From Oscillospiraceae bacterium (GTDB taxonomy: Bacteria; Bacillota; Clostridia; Oscillospirales; Oscillospiraceae), in the NCBI GenBank assembly GCA_031261245.1, contig JAISKU010000182.1, positions 1-10,211 of the forward strand: 10,211 nucleotides of DNA. Direction: 5' to 3'. This document shows, piece by piece, positions 1-6,305 of the stretch. A model generated the notes under the pieces. It made no database searches and had not been told where the DNA came from. It worked only from the letters and a program-made list of their open reading frames with translations. A program made the position numbers and the translations under genes. How positions within the stretch are numbered: the first letter of the stretch is position 1; each line of letters opens with the position of its first letter.

Positions 1-953
1 GTCACGGCCTCGTACACCCCGGGATAGCTGCTGCCCGGCCCTCCGGCGGTACAGCACGGGAAGAAGTACAGCTTGCCGCACGCGCGGCACACCTTCTCCA
101 CCTCCGCCGCGACAAGCTCCTCCGTCCACCCCGGCACATCGACTATGCCGTTGTTTATCGCGCCCATAAAGGACATTTTCCCGCCGTACTTCTTTATCAG
201 CTCAGGGACGTTGTTCGTGTCCACGCACCCCTGAAACACGTCGATTCCCACGTCGATCATGTGCGGGACAAGCGTCGCCGCGTAAGAGTCGCTGTGGTGT
301 ATGACGAGCTGCACGCCGTGCGACTTGTAATAGCCGTAAATCTTCTTGTACGCCGGGAAAATAAACTCCGCGAACATGTCCGGTGACAGGAACGTGGAGC
401 GGTGGCTCCCGAAATCGTCGTGGTGGAACACCGCGTCGGGGTGAAAATTCTCACAAATCAACCGCGCGTACTCAAGCTCCCAGTCCGTCAGTGCGGCGAC
501 AAGCTCTTTCACGCACTCCGGCTCCTCGTAGAAGCTTATCAGACAGTCCTCCATGCCCATCAGAAAATGCAGCTGGTCGAACACGCCCGGCGCGACCATC
601 GCCGTCGCGAACACCTCATTCCTGTCGATCTTGTCCGCCTCGGCGCGGAACTCGTCCCACTCCGACTGCGGAAAATCCAGACTCGGGAACTTCACTGTCT
701 CGCGCCATTTTGTGATGTCCTTCAAGACCTTGTGCTCGTCGTCGTGAACCGGGAACGGCCCCGGCGTCCCCTCGGGCCAGCGCGAGGTCACGCCCCACGC
801 GTTCACCGTCTCACCGCCGAGCTTCAGCTCCCCCATGTTCCGCTTCGCGTACGGGCTCCCCCAGATGAACTCCAGCGCCTCGAACTGGTTCACGAATCTG
901 TCGGGCTTCCCGCCCTTGATGGTCTCGAGCAAATTCTCTCTCTTTGTCAGCAT
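1..953 (-). CDS. URO-D family protein (uroporphyrinogen decarboxylase/corrinoid methyltransferase-like), C-terminus cut off by the window edge
   Basis: The frame is open from the ATG at 953-951 to the window edge, giving 317 residues without a stop. An AAGGAG ribosome site lies just upstream of the ATG. The fold family is recognisable from the N-terminal MLTKRENLLETIKGGKPDRF, an HHDDFGS segment near residues 177-183, VIHHSDS at 218-223, and a late PCCTAGGPGSSYPGV around 299-313. Family members include uroporphyrinogen decarboxylase and the zinc-dependent MtaA/CmuA methyltransferases, which move methyl groups from corrinoid proteins to thiols. Those methyltransferases usually carry a His-x-Cys zinc motif; here the equivalent place reads His-Ser-Asp, with paired cysteines at 300-301 as a possible further ligand. 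This looks like the large uncharacterised clostridial branch, not HemE, so no substrate is assigned. It lies 24 bases downstream of the small membrane-protein gene on the same strand and is probably co-transcribed with it. Family assignment is good; function is open. Confidence 0.85.
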   Translation of the reverse strand, partial: MLTKRENLLETIKGGKPDRFVNQFEALEFIWGSPYAKRNMGELKLGGETVNAWGVTSRWPEGTPGPFPVHDDEHKVLKDITKWRETVKFPSLDFPQSEWDEFRAEADKIDRNEVFATAMVAPGVFDQLHFLMGMEDCLISFYEEPECVKELVAALTDWELEYARLICENFHPDAVFHHDDFGSHRSTFLSPDMFAEFIFPAYKKIYGYYKSHGVQLVIHHSDSYAATLVPHMIDVGIDVFQGCVDTNNVPELIKKYGGKMSFMGAINNGIVDVPGWTEELVAAEVEKVCRACGKLYFFPCCTAGGPGSSYPGVYEAV

Positions 954-977
954 TTTAGGCACTCCTTTATGTAAAAT

Positions 978-1367
978 TTATATTATCTGCAAAACGGTTA
1001 AGTATCTTTTCTCTACCCAAGGCAATAAAAACGTATCTTCGATTATGCTGATTGTGCACACGCTTATGCAGGCAATTCCTCCCGCCGCCTGCCCCATAGA
1101 AACAAGCGTCAGCCCACCGGCGACAACTGTAGTAAGCTCCACTGCGAATTTTACAAATAGAATAATCTGCCCTTGTTTTGGTAATTTTTTCTCTATGGCT
1201 TTTGAAATAACACCGCAAAGTCCGGCAACCGCGCACAATGTCCCCCACAAGGTGTAGCTCAAAGCAATCAGCGCGACTCCTCCGCCGATTACAATCGCGC
1301 TCTCCGTAATTGCTTTAACAGTAAGCGCCTGTTTGACTTTTGATACGTCAACCTTTTTCACTTTCAT
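978..1367 (-). CDS. Small integral membrane protein, function unknown
   Basis: This is a 129-residue protein I do not recognise. It has a lysine-rich N-terminus (MKVKKVDVSKVK) and then about four hydrophobic stretches, roughly residues 23-39, 40-56, 68-90 and 94-110. The first pair is separated from the second by a basic loop (KAIEKKLPKQ, about 56-65). No signal peptidase site is evident. Four cysteines (45, 51, 100, 104) fall in or beside the hydrophobic segments. The ATG at 1367-1365 is preceded by GAGG at good spacing. The gene begins 24 bases after the scfB stop and ends 24 bases before the URO-D gene, so it is probably co-transcribed with both. Its composition is clearly more AT-rich than its neighbours, which suggests separate origin or relaxed codon selection. 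A role in handling or exporting the SCIFF product is possible only by position. Confidence 0.7.
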   Translation of the reverse strand: MKVKKVDVSKVKQALTVKAITESAIVIGGGVALIALSYTLWGTLCAVAGLCGVISKAIEKKLPKQGQIILFVKFAVELTTVVAGGLTLVSMGQAAGGIACISVCTISIIEDTFLLPWVEKRYLTVLQII

Positions 1368-1391
1368 CGTCTCTGCCTCACAACCTGATTT

Positions 1392-2729
1392 TTATATTAC
1401 CTTCATCCAAATCGCGCACTCCAGCCGCTTCTTGAACAGCTCGCACCCGAGCTCATACACGCCGTCCGCGTCGCCCGACGCGTGGTACGCGTTCGCGGCG
1501 CACCCGCCGGAGCAGTAGAGCTTCGCCCAGCACCCGCGGCACTCCTCCCGCTCGTTTATCACCTTGCGGCGGAACTCAAAGCCGTCCTTCACCCCGCCCC
1601 AGATATCCCCCGCAACAAACTCCCGCTCGCCGACGAGCTGGTGGCACGGATACAGCTCCCCCTCGGGCGTGACCGCAAAATACTCGCTCCCCGAGCCGCA
1701 CCCCGCGACGCGCTTGTACACGCACGGCCCGTTCTCGAGGTCGAGTGTATAGTGGTAGAACGCGAACGGCTTGCCCTCGCCCTCGCGCCGCACCATCTCC
1801 GCCGCGAGAATCTCGTACTGCCGGAAAAGCTCCGGCAAATCCGCCGCCGTCAGCCCGAGCGCGTCGCCCGGCGCCGACACCGCCGGCTCCATCGCGAGCT
1901 CCGTGAACCCCAAATCCGCGATATGCAGAATATCCTCCGTAAAATCGAGATTCGCCGACGTGTACGTCCCGCGCATGTAGTACCCGCCCTCGCGCTTTTC
2001 CGCAAACCGCCGGAATTTCGGCACAATCGCGTCGTAGCTCCCGCCGCCCTGCGGCGTTTTGCGCCGCGCGTCGTGGATCTCCCGCCGCCCGTCGAGGCTC
2101 AAAACGACGTTGGAAATTTCCGCGTTGCAGAACTCCGTCACCTCGTCGTCAAGCAGCACGCCGTTTGTCGTGAGCGTGAAACGGAAGTTTTTGCCGTGCT
2201 CCGATTCAAGCGAGCGCGCGTATTTCACCGTCTCCACCACCGTGTCCCACGCAAGCAGCGGCTCCCCGCCGAAAAAATCCACCTCGAGATTGCGCTTGTC
2301 GCCCGAATTTTCGACGAGAAAATCAATCGCCCGCCGCGCCGTCGCCGCGCTCATAAGCGCCGCGTCGCCGTGATATCTCCCCTGCCCCGCGAAGCAGTAG
2401 TCGCACGTCAGATTGCACGTGTGCGCCACGTGCAGGCACAGCGCCTTTATATCGCGCTTCCCGCCCGAGCGGCCGTCCGCCTCAAGCGCCGCGTCGGGCG
2501 CGAACAGCTTCCCGTCTTTTTTCAGCTCCTCAATATCCGCAAAAAGCTCGTCCAAGTCGTCCCGCGTCAGCTCGGGGTACTCCGCCGTAAGCCGCGCCGC
2601 AAGCTCGTCCCTGCCGCACGTCTCATACAGCGCGATCGCGTCGTACGCCGCGTCGTCAATGGCGTGCACGCACCCGCTCCCCGCGTCGATTATAATGTTT
2701 TGTCCCATCAATTTGTACGCGTGTATCAT
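1392..2729 (-). CDS. scfB: SCIFF peptide maturase, radical SAM/SPASM enzyme that forms Cys thioether cross-links
   Basis: The 445-residue product fits the SCIFF maturase family (CteB type), which uses S-adenosylmethionine and iron-sulfur clusters to link cysteine sulfur to a residue of the precursor peptide. Residues 1-80 form the N-terminal peptide-recognition (RRE-like) region. The radical SAM CX3CX2C motif is complete at C105, C109 and C112, followed by GGEP at 154-157. The SPASM region has cysteines at 336, 344, 362, 397, 400, 406, 410 and 429, with CHQL and CSGGC contexts typical of the family, enough for two auxiliary [4Fe-4S] clusters. The ATG is preceded by GGAGG seven bases upstream. 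Its substrate gene scfA lies 80 bases upstream on the same strand. The enzyme looks intact and is expected to be cytoplasmic. The unusual substrate core (see scfA) raises the question of which residue it modifies. Confidence 0.95.
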   Translation of the reverse strand: MIHAYKLMGQNIIIDAGSGCVHAIDDAAYDAIALYETCGRDELAARLTAEYPELTRDDLDELFADIEELKKDGKLFAPDAALEADGRSGGKRDIKALCLHVAHTCNLTCDYCFAGQGRYHGDAALMSAATARRAIDFLVENSGDKRNLEVDFFGGEPLLAWDTVVETVKYARSLESEHGKNFRFTLTTNGVLLDDEVTEFCNAEISNVVLSLDGRREIHDARRKTPQGGGSYDAIVPKFRRFAEKREGGYYMRGTYTSANLDFTEDILHIADLGFTELAMEPAVSAPGDALGLTAADLPELFRQYEILAAEMVRREGEGKPFAFYHYTLDLENGPCVYKRVAGCGSGSEYFAVTPEGELYPCHQLVGEREFVAGDIWGGVKDGFEFRRKVINEREECRGCWAKLYCSGGCAANAYHASGDADGVYELGCELFKKRLECAIWMKVI

Positions 2730-2744
2730 ATTTACCTCCGAAAC

Positions 2745-2766
2745 GGGTCGTCGGGGACGCCGACCC
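2745..2766. repeat. Palindromic REP-like element between scfA and scfB
   Basis: Arms GGGTCG (2745-2750) and CGACCC (2761-2766) pair perfectly; after one mismatch, CG/CG pairs again around a GGGA loop. It lies just upstream of the scfB ribosome site. I saw no second copy in this window. GC-rich palindromes of this general look recur between genes in many clostridial genomes, but copy number in this genome is unknown. It could affect mRNA processing or stability at the scfA/scfB junction. Confidence 0.5.
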
Positions 2767-2770
2767 CTAC

Positions 2771-2803
2771 AATTAAATCAAACGCCGCGTCTCACGCGGC
2801 GTT
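2771..2803 (-). terminator. Terminator-like hairpin after scfA, possible attenuator before scfB
   Basis: Read on the minus strand, perfect 9-base arms AACGCCGCG/CGCGGCGTT surround a five-base loop (genome 2781-2803) and are followed by TGATTTAATT. The hairpin starts six bases after the scfA stop. The T-run is broken, so partial termination is more likely than a full stop. That would give more scfA precursor mRNA than scfB enzyme mRNA, a common need in peptide-modification operons. This role is inferred from structure only. Confidence 0.6.
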
Positions 2804-2809
2804 GATTCG

Positions 2810-2956
2810 CTATTTCTTCGGGTTTTCGCACTTCTGGTTCGCCACGCCGTTCGAGGTCTTGCACGCCGACTGGCAGGAGGTCTGGCACTCGCCGCAGCCG
2901 CCGTTTTTCGCGGACTCGCACAGGTCGCGCGTGACTATCGTCCTGATTCTCTTCAT
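2810..2956 (-). CDS. scfA: SCIFF ranthipeptide precursor (six-cysteine peptide), atypical core
   Basis: This 48-residue ORF encodes the SCIFF precursor, the substrate of ScfB. The hallmark core GGCGECQTSCQSACKTS is present at residues 19-35, and NQKCE follows at 40-44. Cysteines are at 13, 21, 24, 28, 32 and 43, so the count is six, but the arrangement is altered. The family normally continues KTS-Cys-Thr-Val-Gly; here it is KTS-Asn-Gly-Val-Ala, so the fifth core cysteine (36) and the neighbouring Thr (37) are both missing. A cysteine at 13, outside the usual core, restores the total. In CteA the reported cross-link joins Cys32 to Thr37, and the numbering here matches directly. The ATG has AAGGAG eight bases upstream and a consensus promoter behind it. 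The gene is easily missed because of its size. Family assignment is firm; whether the mature product has the normal bridge is doubtful. Confidence 0.93.
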   Translation of the reverse strand: MKRIRTIVTRDLCESAKNGGCGECQTSCQSACKTSNGVANQKCENPKK

Positions 2957-2990
2957 CGGAAACACTCCTTGCACGTATCAATGTGCGAGC

Positions 2991-3019
2991 ATTGTAGCAT
3001 ATTTTATTTTCTTTGTCAA
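2991..3019 (-). promoter_or_regulatory. Consensus sigma-A promoter for the scfA operon
   Basis: On the minus strand TTGACA (3019-3014) is followed by a 17-base AT-rich spacer and TACAAT (2996-2991). This is one base from full consensus and points at scfA, which starts 35 bases beyond the -10. It suggests strong constitutive transcription. Its -35 lies on top of the -35 of the opposite promoter. Confidence 0.85.
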
Positions 3020-3040
3020 TTCTCCGGCGTGTGATATAAT
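3013..3040 (+). promoter_or_regulatory. Sigma-A promoter for the GNAT gene, overlapping the scfA promoter
   Basis: TTGTCA (3013-3018), a 16-base spacer and a perfect TATAAT (3035-3040) preceded by TGA (extended -10). It faces the frame-shifted GNAT gene, whose ATG is at 3065 with GGTGA six bases upstream. The -35 shares five bases with the TTGACA of the opposite strand, so the two promoters probably cannot be occupied at once. Confidence 0.75.
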
Positions 3041-3064
3041 CATTTTCAAGGCTGGTGATTTTTT

Positions 3065-3109
3065 ATGACAAAGCAGGACGCGATACGCGCCGCACCTGCG
3101 CGCGATTGA
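3065..3109 (+). other. Displaced N-terminal start of the GNAT gene (frameshift upstream fragment)
   Basis: An ATG at 3065 with a ribosome site (GGTGA) and its own promoter opens a frame reading MTKQDAIRA before it goes astray and stops at 3107-3109. Removing one C from the pair at 3090-3091 joins it to the downstream acetyltransferase frame as MTKQDAIRAHLRAIDGECAK and gives a 175-residue protein. This is best read as the true start of the GNAT gene, separated by a single-base insertion that may be a real mutation or a sequence error. Confidence 0.65.
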
Positions 3110-3155
3110 CGGCGAGTGCGCGAAATACGGCAAGCGCCTTAGCTATACGTGCCAC

Positions 3156-3593
3156 ATGTATCTGCCCAACACAGAGCTTCGGGACGTCCCGCCCCTCTGC
3201 GACGTGCGGTGGTTTGAGGAGTCCGACCTCGCGCCGTTTTACGGCGACGCGCGTTTTTCAAACGTCCTGCAACCCGCGCCGAATCCGCGCCGCCCGGACG
3301 TGCTCGCCGTCGCGTCGTATGACGGCGAGGCGATAACCGGAAACGCGGGCGCGAGCGCCGACACGCCGGAGATGTGGCAAATCGGCGTCGACGTTCTGCC
3401 GGAGTACCGCGGGCGCGGGCTCGGCGCATACCTCGTGTCGCTTCTTAAAAATGAAATCCTTCGTCGCGGCAAGCTGCCGTATTACGGCACGACGTCCGGC
3501 AACCTCGCGTCGCGGAACGTCGCCCGCGCCGCCGGATTTTTCCCCGCGTGGTTGGAATCGTTCACGGAGGAGCCCGCGGTTTGGCCCGACTGA
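3156..3593 (+). CDS. GNAT family N-acetyltransferase, 5' end frame-shifted
   Basis: The frame from ATG 3156 gives 145 residues with a clear GNAT acetyl-CoA site: WQIGVDVLPEYRGRGLGAYL, where RGRGLG is motif A, followed by a C-terminal SGNLASRNVARAAGFF segment typical of the family. It would transfer an acetyl group from acetyl-CoA to an amine; the substrate cannot be told. The ATG at 3156 has no ribosome site, and coding-like sequence in the same frame extends upstream of it to about 3092. That upstream part connects, after loss of one base at 3090-3091, to an ATG at 3065 that has both a ribosome site and a promoter. The natural gene is therefore probably 3065-3593 and 175 residues. As sequenced, translation from 3065 ends after 14 codons, so the gene may be dead or the base may be an error. 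It lies divergent from scfA and upstream of an independent promoter. Confidence 0.75.
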   Translation: MYLPNTELRDVPPLCDVRWFEESDLAPFYGDARFSNVLQPAPNPRRPDVLAVASYDGEAITGNAGASADTPEMWQIGVDVLPEYRGRGLGAYLVSLLKNEILRRGKLPYYGTTSGNLASRNVARAAGFFPAWLESFTEEPAVWPD

Positions 3594-3604
3594 GCTTTTC
3601 GCTA

Positions 3605-3633
3605 TTGTAATTTCCGCCCGCGTGTGATAAAAT
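3605..3633 (+). promoter_or_regulatory. Promoter for the chromate transporter/nad gene run
   Basis: TTGTAA (3605-3610), a 17-base spacer and TAAAAT (3628-3633) with TGA just before it (extended -10). The first gene of the run starts 35 bases later behind a GGAGG site. No terminator is visible between the GNAT stop and this promoter, so some read-through is possible. No further promoter is evident before nadC, consistent with one long transcript of five genes. Confidence 0.65.
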
Positions 3634-3668
3634 AAACATTAATCATTTTTCTTTCGGAGGTGCCTTGC

Positions 3669-4229
3669 GTGCCTGAATTGCTTCGCATGTTTCTCGTGTT
3701 CGCAAAGGTCGGCGTCATGACGTTCGGCGGCGGCTACGCGATGCTCCCGATGCTCATGCGTGAGCTCGTCGAAAAGCGCGGCTGGCTCGACACGGAGGAA
3801 TTCGCCAACATGACCGCCATCGGCCAGTGCACGCCGGGGATAATCGCCGTTAACATGGCCACCTACGTCGGCTTCAAACGCCGCAAAAACATCGGCGGCA
3901 TCGTCGCGACGCTCGGCGTCATCTTTCCGTCCGTCATAATCGTCTCCGTAATCGCGGCCGTGCTGCGCGGCTATACGGAGCTGCCCGCCGTGCGCCACGC
4001 GTTCGCGGGGATACGCGTCTCCGTCTGCGCGCTGATCGTCAAAACCGTCGTGTCGCTGTGGAAGACGTCCGGGAAAAACATGTTCTCGGTCATCCTGATT
4101 CTCGTCGTTTTCGCGGCGTCCGTGCTTATCGACGTGTCGCCCACGCTTCTCGTCATCGGCTCCGCGCTGCTCTGCATACTCCTCGGGCTGTACACAGAGC
4201 GCCGCGCGAAAAAAGGCGGTGCGGAATGA
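3669..4229 (+). CDS. Chromate (CHR family) transporter, half-size subunit 1
   Basis: The 186-residue product is a short-chain CHR family membrane protein, one half of the usual about 400-residue ChrA. The N-terminal signature KVGVMTFGGGYAMLPMLMRE is followed by GQCTPGIIAVNMATYVGFK, both conserved in the family, and by several hydrophobic helices up to the basic tail RRAKKGG. CHR proteins move chromate and possibly related anions across the inner membrane; the natural substrate in anaerobes is uncertain. I chose the GTG at 3669 because GGAGG (3656-3660) sits eight bases before it; an upstream in-frame GTG at 3660 lies inside that site. The stop overlaps the start of the second half by four bases (ATGA), so the two are translationally coupled and presumably form a heterodimer. 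Confidence 0.9.
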   Translation: MPELLRMFLVFAKVGVMTFGGGYAMLPMLMRELVEKRGWLDTEEFANMTAIGQCTPGIIAVNMATYVGFKRRKNIGGIVATLGVIFPSVIIVSVIAAVLRGYTELPAVRHAFAGIRVSVCALIVKTVVSLWKTSGKNMFSVILILVVFAASVLIDVSPTLLVIGSALLCILLGLYTERRAKKGGAE

Positions 4230-4762
4230 TCGTCCTGCTACGCCTGTTTTATGAGTATTTTCTGATCGGCCTGTTCTCCGTCGGCGGCGGCCTCGCGACC
4301 GTCCCGTTTCTTCAGGATCTGGCGGCGCGCACCGGCTGGTTCACGCTCACGGAGCTCGCGGACATGGTCGCGATAGCCCAGTCCGTCCCCGGCCCCATCG
4401 GCGTCAACCTCGCGACCTACGTCGGCTTCAAAATCTCCGGAATTCCCGGCGTCCTCGCCGCCGTCCTCGGCATCGTCACGCCGAGCGTGGCCGTAATCCT
4501 CATCATCGCGCATATCCTCATGAAATTCAAGGACTCCAAGTACATCGCGTGGGCGTTCAACGGTCTGCGCCCCGCGTCCTGCGCGCTCATTGCGGCGGCG
4601 GGAGTTAGCATGGCGCAGCTCTCGTTTTGGAGCGACGGCGCGTTCAACCTGAAAGCCATTATCCTCCTCGCGGTTCTGATTCCGCCCATGCTCAAGACAA
4701 AGCTGCACCCTCTCGTTTACATCGCGTTTTCCGCCGTAATAGGCATTATATTTAAGTTTTGA
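4226..4762 (+). CDS. Chromate (CHR family) transporter, half-size subunit 2
   Basis: This is the partner half, 178 residues. It repeats the family signatures in slightly different form: GLFSVGGGLATVPFLQ near the N-terminus and AQSVPGPIGVNLATYVGFK around residues 52-70, then hydrophobic helices through to a short FKF end. Tandem CHR halves typically insert with opposite topology and act as a pair. The ATG at 4226 overlaps the preceding stop (ATGA) and has AAGGCGG upstream within the first gene. A longer frame begins at 4058, but it runs through the coding sequence of subunit 1 in another frame and has no membrane character there, so that start is wrong. nadB follows after ten bases. There is no known functional link between chromate transport and NAD synthesis; the arrangement may be only shared transcription. 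Confidence 0.9.
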   Translation: MIVLLRLFYEYFLIGLFSVGGGLATVPFLQDLAARTGWFTLTELADMVAIAQSVPGPIGVNLATYVGFKISGIPGVLAAVLGIVTPSVAVILIIAHILMKFKDSKYIAWAFNGLRPASCALIAAAGVSMAQLSFWSDGAFNLKAIILLAVLIPPMLKTKLHPLVYIAFSAVIGIIFKF

Positions 4763-4772
4763 GGTGACCCTT

Positions 4773-6305
4773 TTGAGGTACGCAATAGACGGCTCCGTAA
4801 AAATCACAACCACCCTGCGCTTTGACGTCGTTATCGTCGGGGCGGGTCTCGCCGGACTGTACACCGCGCTGAACGTCGAGGCGCACCGCTCCTGCTGTAT
4901 CCTCGCCAAGGAGGAGATCGACGTGTCCAACTCGTGGCTCGCGCAGGGCGGAATCGCCGCCGCCGTCGCGGTGGACGACAACCCGACGTTCCACTACGAG
5001 GACACGCTCACGGCCGGCGCGGGTCTGTGCGACCGCGACGCGGTCAACGTCCTCGTGAACGAGGGGCCCAAGGAGATTACGCGCCTCGTGTCGCAGGGCG
5101 TGCCATTCGACCTCGACGAGGCAGGCGACCTGTCGATAACGCGCGAGGGCGGACACCACAAGAACCGCGTGCTCCACGCCGGCGGCGACGCCACGGGGCG
5201 CGAGACGGTCAAGGCGCTCTCGCACATCGTCGCAAAGCGCCCGAACATCACGTTCTGCGCGCACACCTGCTTCTACGACATTCTCCTCTCGGAGACAGGC
5301 GTGGTCACGGGCGCGATTGTCACGCGCGACGGCGAATTCGTCCTGATTGAGACGCGGAATATCGTCATCGCCACGGGCGGCATCGGACAGGTCTACCTCA
5401 ACAGCACGAACCCGTCCGTCGCGACGGGCGACGGCATCGCCGCCGCCATGCGCGCGGGCGCGTCCGTCAAAAATCTCGAGTTCATACAGTTTCACCCCAC
5501 CGGTCTGTGGTCTCCCACGCCGGAGAGCCGCGTGTTTCTCATCTCCGAGGCCGTGCGCGGCGACGGCGGACTGCTCAAAAACACAAAGGGAGAGCGTTTT
5601 ATGGTCGGCCAGCACGAGCTCGCAGAGCTCGCCCCGCGCGATATCGTCGCCCGCGGCATCGTGCGCGAGCTTGAGAAGAGCGGCGAGGATCACGCGTTCG
5701 TGGACATCACGGCTGAAGACGCGGAATTTCTGGAGCACCGCTTCCCGACGATCTGGGGCGAATGTCTCTCGCGCGGAATCGACATCTCAAAGGAGTGGAT
5801 ACCCGTGTGTCCCGTGCAGCACTACCTCATGGGCGGCGTGCGCACGGATCTCTGGGGCCGCACCGACATTCCCGGTCTGTACGCCTGCGGTGAGGCCGCC
5901 TATACGGGCGTGCACGGGGCAAACCGCCTCGCGTCGAACTCCATGCTCGAGTGCCTCGTGTTCGGCCGCCGCGCCGCCGAGGATATAAGCCGCAATCCGG
6001 CCGTAGAGCCCGGCTCCGCCGTGCTTCCGGCGCTCCCCTCCCGCGAGGACAGCGGCCTCGATTTCGGCGCCGTCCGCCGCCGCATACAGGAGCTGATGAG
6101 CGAGTACGGCTACGTAATCCGCACGACCACGGGGCTCACCTACGCGCTCGGCGAGGTGCGCGCGGCGCTTGCCGCGCTTGAAAAATGCGCTCCGCGCGAT
6201 GTGGATTACCTCGAGACACTGAACGTCGCGATGGTTGCGGAGGCGATTCTCACCGCCGCCCTCGCCCGCCCTGAATCCGTCGGCTCGCACTATATGGAAG
6301 CATAA
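4773..6305 (+). CDS. nadB: L-aspartate oxidase
   Basis: NadB oxidises L-aspartate to iminoaspartate using FAD, the first step of de novo NAD synthesis; NadA then condenses it with dihydroxyacetone phosphate. The 510-residue product has the FAD-binding GAGLAG at residues 23-28, SWLAQGGIAAA, the QFHPTGL loop, SEAVRGDGGLL, ARGIVREL, QHYLMGG, and GEAAYTGVHGANRLASNSML. These hold the histidines and arginines that bind the dicarboxylate in the succinate dehydrogenase/aspartate oxidase family. Length is normal. I prefer the TTG at 4773 because GAGGTGA (4761-4767) sits at proper distance; the in-frame GTG at 4764 lies inside that site. Under low oxygen the enzyme can use fumarate as electron acceptor. 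The stop overlaps the next ATG by one base. nadA is not in the window. Confidence 0.95.
   Translation: MRYAIDGSVKITTTLRFDVVIVGAGLAGLYTALNVEAHRSCCILAKEEIDVSNSWLAQGGIAAAVAVDDNPTFHYEDTLTAGAGLCDRDAVNVLVNEGPKEITRLVSQGVPFDLDEAGDLSITREGGHHKNRVLHAGGDATGRETVKALSHIVAKRPNITFCAHTCFYDILLSETGVVTGAIVTRDGEFVLIETRNIVIATGGIGQVYLNSTNPSVATGDGIAAAMRAGASVKNLEFIQFHPTGLWSPTPESRVFLISEAVRGDGGLLKNTKGERFMVGQHELAELAPRDIVARGIVRELEKSGEDHAFVDITAEDAEFLEHRFPTIWGECLSRGIDISKEWIPVCPVQHYLMGGVRTDLWGRTDIPGLYACGEAAYTGVHGANRLASNSMLECLVFGRRAAEDISRNPAVEPGSAVLPALPSREDSGLDFGAVRRRIQELMSEYGYVIRTTTGLTYALGEVRAALAALEKCAPRDVDYLETLNVAMVAEAILTAALARPESVGSHYMEA
6285..6300 (+). repeat. Junction repeat, copy 1 (end of nadB)
   Basis: This 16-base stretch matches 7127-7142 at 14 positions, including an exact 11-base core CACTATATGGA. 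It encodes the SHYME near the NadB C-terminus and holds the ribosome site (GGAAG) of the following gene. With copy 2 it brackets the ANT(6)-like gene. Confidence 0.75.

Noticed and set aside
402..974. A 190-codon plus-strand frame opposite the URO-D gene
   Set aside because: Composition is Arg/Leu/Val-rich without motifs, and the minus-strand frame is a clear URO-D family protein.
1482..3068. A 528-codon open frame on the plus strand opposite scfB and scfA
   Set aside because: It is the antisense shadow of scfB: Arg/Pro/Val-rich with no domain, a by-product of high third-position GC. The minus-strand genes have full motifs.
3080..3110. Programmed ribosomal frameshifting in the GNAT gene
   Set aside because: No slippery heptamer or clear stimulatory structure at the junction; a one-base insertion explains it more simply.
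4058..4225. An upstream extension of the second CHR gene
   Set aside because: It overlaps the first CHR gene in another frame and reads as charged, non-membrane sequence; the ATGA overlap start at 4226 is normal for this pair.
4752..5738. A 328-codon minus-strand frame opposite nadB
   Set aside because: Antisense shadow, rich in Arg/Ala/Asp; nadB on the plus strand carries every family motif.
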